Positions 5,730 through 7,589 of a stretch of DNA of 7,589 bases are shown one piece after another. The DNA is from an uncultured Chloroflexota bacterium (GTDB lineage: Bacteria; Chloroflexota; Limnocylindria; Limnocylindrales; CSP1-4). Location: positions 1 to 7,589 of the forward strand of contig CAIYZX010000003.1 of the NCBI GenBank assembly GCA_903930745.1. Reading direction: 5' to 3'. Below the pieces are notes generated by a model that saw nothing but the letters and a program-made list of their open reading frames with translations, searched no databases and was not told the DNA's origin. The translations under genes and the position numbers were made by a program. Within the stretch, counting starts at the first letter, position 1. Every line of letters begins with the position of its first letter.

Positions 5730-5735
5730 TACCCT
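5730..5735 (+). promoter_or_regulatory. Putative -10 box (TACCCT) of the CapA-like gene
   Basis: TACCCT fits TAnnnT and ends 8 nt before the ATG at 5744, which would give a leaderless transcript. No clear -35; that position falls in the terminator stem. Weak evidence on its own. Confidence 0.3.
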
Positions 5736-5743
5736 TCTGCCCA

Positions 5744-7489
5744 ATGAGCTTCCGCCAGGCCACCCCAATGCGCCCCTCCCGTGCCGTCCCGTCGTGGATC
5801 GCGCCGGTTGGCGCCCTCGCGCTCGTCGTGGTCGTGGGCCTTGGCTTCGGGTCCGGGATCGCGGGCGGGAACGGCGGGACCGGCGCCGCCGTCGCGGCCG
5901 GTGGGAGCCCGTCGCCCGCCGCGGGCTCCGTCGTATCGGCAGCGTCCAGCCCGGCGTTGAGCACGGCCACGCCCACCGCGTCGGCCCCGGGCGCCGGCGC
6001 CTCGCCTTCGGCCTCCGCCGCCGTCGCGGTCGCCACCCCCGCCGCTCCAACGCAGGACCCGAACGCCGCCGCGCCCGCCGGCCCCATCACGGACGTCGCG
6101 GTGGTGCCGGTGGTCAACTTCCGCTCGCCGCGCACGTCCGCAGGCCCCGCGGACGTCACCGCGATCGCCGCAGGCACCTCCAGGCTCACCGCCCTGGTGC
6201 TCGTGGAGGCGGACGCGGACGGGATCCTCGCCGCGCTCGGCACGGACCGGGCCGCCTTCGGCACACGCCTCGTCACCGTGGACACCACCGCCGCCCTGGC
6301 TGCCAACCTCGCCACCAACCGGTCGCGCATCGGCTTCCTCCGGGCGGACAGCGTGGTTCCCAAGGTCCGCGCACTGGCCTGGAGCGGCACAGCCCTCTTC
6401 GGCGTCAACCGCGTGGACCTGGCCGCCTGGCCACTGAAGGCGCAGCTCGCCGGCCCCAACGAGGGCACCCGCACGTATGACCCGGCAACCGCCTGGACGC
6501 TCGTCGCCGGCGGGGACATCCTGCTGGACCGCGGTGTCTCGCTCGCCATGACGAAGAACGGCGTCAACTTCCCGTACAAGGGCGGGTCCGTGAAGATCAC
6601 GGGCCACTGCAGGGACTGCTCGCCGCTGGGCTGGGACCTGCCGTACACGCAGCGCCTGGGCGGAGCCGGCGCCTTCACGAGCCTCGTGAAGTCCGCGGAT
6701 CTGGCGATCGCCAACTTCGAGAACCCGGCGCCGAACAACTGGCGCCTGCACACCACCGGGATGATCTTCTCGGCGAACCCCAAGAACATCGCCGGGGTGC
6801 GCGACGCGGGCTTCGACTGGGTCTCGATGGCGAACAACCACATCGGCGATGCCGGCAAGCCCGGGATCGTGGAGACGCAGCAGAACCTGGACGCCTACGG
6901 GATCAGGCACGGCGGCGCGGGCCGCAACTGCGCCGATGCCCACAAGGCCACGCTGATGGACGCGGGCGGCGTGACGGTGGCGATGCTGGGCTACGACTCC
7001 ATCGCCGGCTACTACCGCTGCGGTGCCACCACGGCCGGCAGCGCACGCCTGACCGAGGCGAACCTGGTCAGGGACATCGCCGCCGCCCGGGCCCGCGGCG
7101 CGGACTACGTGATCGTCTTCCCGCACTGGGGCATCGAGTACCGGGCCAGCGCCTCCTCGTTCCAGGTGTCCATGGCGCACGCCGCGATCGACGCGGGGGC
7201 GGACATGGTCATCGGCAACCACCCGCACTGGGTGGAGGGGATGGAGCTCTACCGCGGCAAGCCCATCTGGTACGCGCTGGGGAACCTGGTCTTCGACCAG
7301 TCCTGGTCTGAGCCCACGATGGAGGGGATCACGCTGGAGCTGACGTTCCAGGGCACGTCCCTGCGGCAGATCCGCATCCGGCCGCACCTGATCCTGGACA
7401 AGGCGCAGCCGAACTTCATGGATCCCGGCAGCTCCGGCAAGGTGGTCATGGACCAGCTCTGGAAGGGCTCGCGCAACCTCACCTGGTAG
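5744..7489 (+). CDS. CapA/PgsA-like family protein, membrane-anchored, with extra N-terminal domain
   Basis: The 581-residue protein has a short cytoplasmic start, a transmembrane segment (about 17-39), and an Ala/Ser/Pro/Thr-rich stalk (about 40-112). An unrecognised alpha/beta domain follows (about 113-235; VNFRSPRTSAG, LVLVEADADGILAALG, RLVTVDTTAALAANLA, IGFLRAD), then a CapA domain (about 250-550). The CapA core shows AGGDILLDR (255-263), SADLAIANFENP (317-328), SMANNHIGDAG (361-371), VIVFPHWGIEY (456-466), MVIGNHPHWVEG (488-499) and WYALGNLVFDQ (509-519). These aspartate, asparagine and histidine clusters form the metallophosphoesterase-like site of the family. Relatives act in poly-gamma-glutamate capsule export; many others are uncharacterised. 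A CxxC pair (C289, C292) sits in an insertion after the first motif, with further cysteines at 396 and 426. Starts at 5744 or in-frame 5768 both retain the membrane segment, and neither has a Shine-Dalgarno. No pgsB/pgsC partners are visible, so a capsule role is not shown. Confidence 0.9.
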   Translation: MSFRQATPMRPSRAVPSWIAPVGALALVVVVGLGFGSGIAGGNGGTGAAVAAGGSPSPAAGSVVSAASSPALSTATPTASAPGAGASPSASAAVAVATPAAPTQDPNAAAPAGPITDVAVVPVVNFRSPRTSAGPADVTAIAAGTSRLTALVLVEADADGILAALGTDRAAFGTRLVTVDTTAALAANLATNRSRIGFLRADSVVPKVRALAWSGTALFGVNRVDLAAWPLKAQLAGPNEGTRTYDPATAWTLVAGGDILLDRGVSLAMTKNGVNFPYKGGSVKITGHCRDCSPLGWDLPYTQRLGGAGAFTSLVKSADLAIANFENPAPNNWRLHTTGMIFSANPKNIAGVRDAGFDWVSMANNHIGDAGKPGIVETQQNLDAYGIRHGGAGRNCADAHKATLMDAGGVTVAMLGYDSIAGYYRCGATTAGSARLTEANLVRDIAAARARGADYVIVFPHWGIEYRASASSFQVSMAHAAIDAGADMVIGNHPHWVEGMELYRGKPIWYALGNLVFDQSWSEPTMEGITLELTFQGTSLRQIRIRPHLILDKAQPNFMDPGSSGKVVMDQLWKGSRNLTW

Positions 7490-7546
7490 GCCATCCCGCG
7501 CGCAGCGCGCGCCACGCCACCTCGGGGTGCCGGGCGCCATCCCGCG
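7490..7546. repeat. Short direct repeat GCCATCCCGCG flanking a GC hairpin
   Basis: Copies of the 11-mer lie at 7490-7500 and 7536-7546, directly after the CapA-like stop. Between them GCGCGC-A-GCGCGC (7498-7510) can form a hairpin, but no T tract follows, so I do not call a terminator. The rest to 7589 shows no supportable gene. Confidence 0.4.
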
Positions 7547-7589
7547 TGGTCATCCTCCAGGCATGGAGCGGATCCGGGGGTCAGCTGCA

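Noticed and set aside
3657..6480. Long plus-strand open frames across the DUF885 start, threonine aldolase and tRNA
   Set aside because: They read antisense through the clear aldolase gene and straight through the tRNA and its terminator; low-complexity Arg/Ala/Ser translation.
4969..7540. Long minus-strand open frames opposite the CapA-like gene
   Set aside because: Arg/Gly/Ala-rich shadow frames. One also runs through the tRNA, and neither shows a motif, whereas the plus frame has the full CapA signature set.
7479..7553. 24-residue minus-strand frame overlapping the CapA-like stop
   Set aside because: It reads smoothly (HPEVAWRALRAGW), but it is tiny, has no spacer between its purine run and the ATG, and overlaps the CapA-like gene end.
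1..7589. CRISPR array, insertion sequence, toxin-antitoxin or defence genes
   Set aside because: No regular repeat-spacer pattern, transposase motif or paired small-gene module was seen on either strand.

Overview
The window is about 7.6 kb of very G+C-rich bacterial DNA. It holds short proline/alanine/threonine-rich surface linkers, a Sec lipoprotein, ATGA start/stop overlaps between genes, and a tRNA with an encoded CCA. This fits a high-GC lineage such as Chloroflexota (for example the Limnocylindria/Ellin6529 type) or possibly Actinomycetota. The placement is an inference from style, not from a marker gene.

Layout. (1) Positions 1-245, minus strand: a fragment of a glycine/serine-rich parallel beta-helix (POMP-like) protein. 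It runs off the left edge, has no credible start, and has an in-frame TGA just upstream. (2) Positions 246-635: a gene-free stretch of visibly lower G+C packed with nested complementary segments. It ends, in the minus sense, in a 12-bp hairpin with a C(TTCG)G tetraloop. This looks like a structured RNA or leader that I cannot assign to a known family, and it is the most interesting item here. (3) Positions 636-5462: five minus-strand genes in one apparent operon, in transcription order: low-specificity L-threonine aldolase, DUF885 metallopeptidase-like protein, divergent HisA/HisF-like TIM barrel, lipoprotein cyclophilin, cytoplasmic cyclophilin. The middle three are joined by two 4-bp ATGA overlaps. 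(4) Positions 5463-5585: a divergent promoter region with a 14-bp direct repeat. (5) Positions 5586-5662: tRNA-Asp(GTC) on the plus strand, with a good sigma70-type promoter and a strong intrinsic terminator. (6) Positions 5744-7489, plus strand: a membrane-anchored CapA/PgsA-like phosphoesterase-fold protein with an unrecognised N-terminal domain. (7) Positions 7490-7589: non-coding tail with a short direct repeat.

How the genes relate. The operon combines amino-acid catabolism (threonine aldolase, a putative peptidase) with two prolyl isomerases, one exported and one cytosolic. No histidine genes accompany the HisA-like gene, and it lacks part of the HisA active-site signature, so its function should not be assumed. 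The threonine aldolase and the CapA-like gene both lack a Shine-Dalgarno sequence and have a TAnnnT box 8-9 nt before the ATG, which suggests leaderless transcripts. No mobile element, CRISPR array or defence system was seen.
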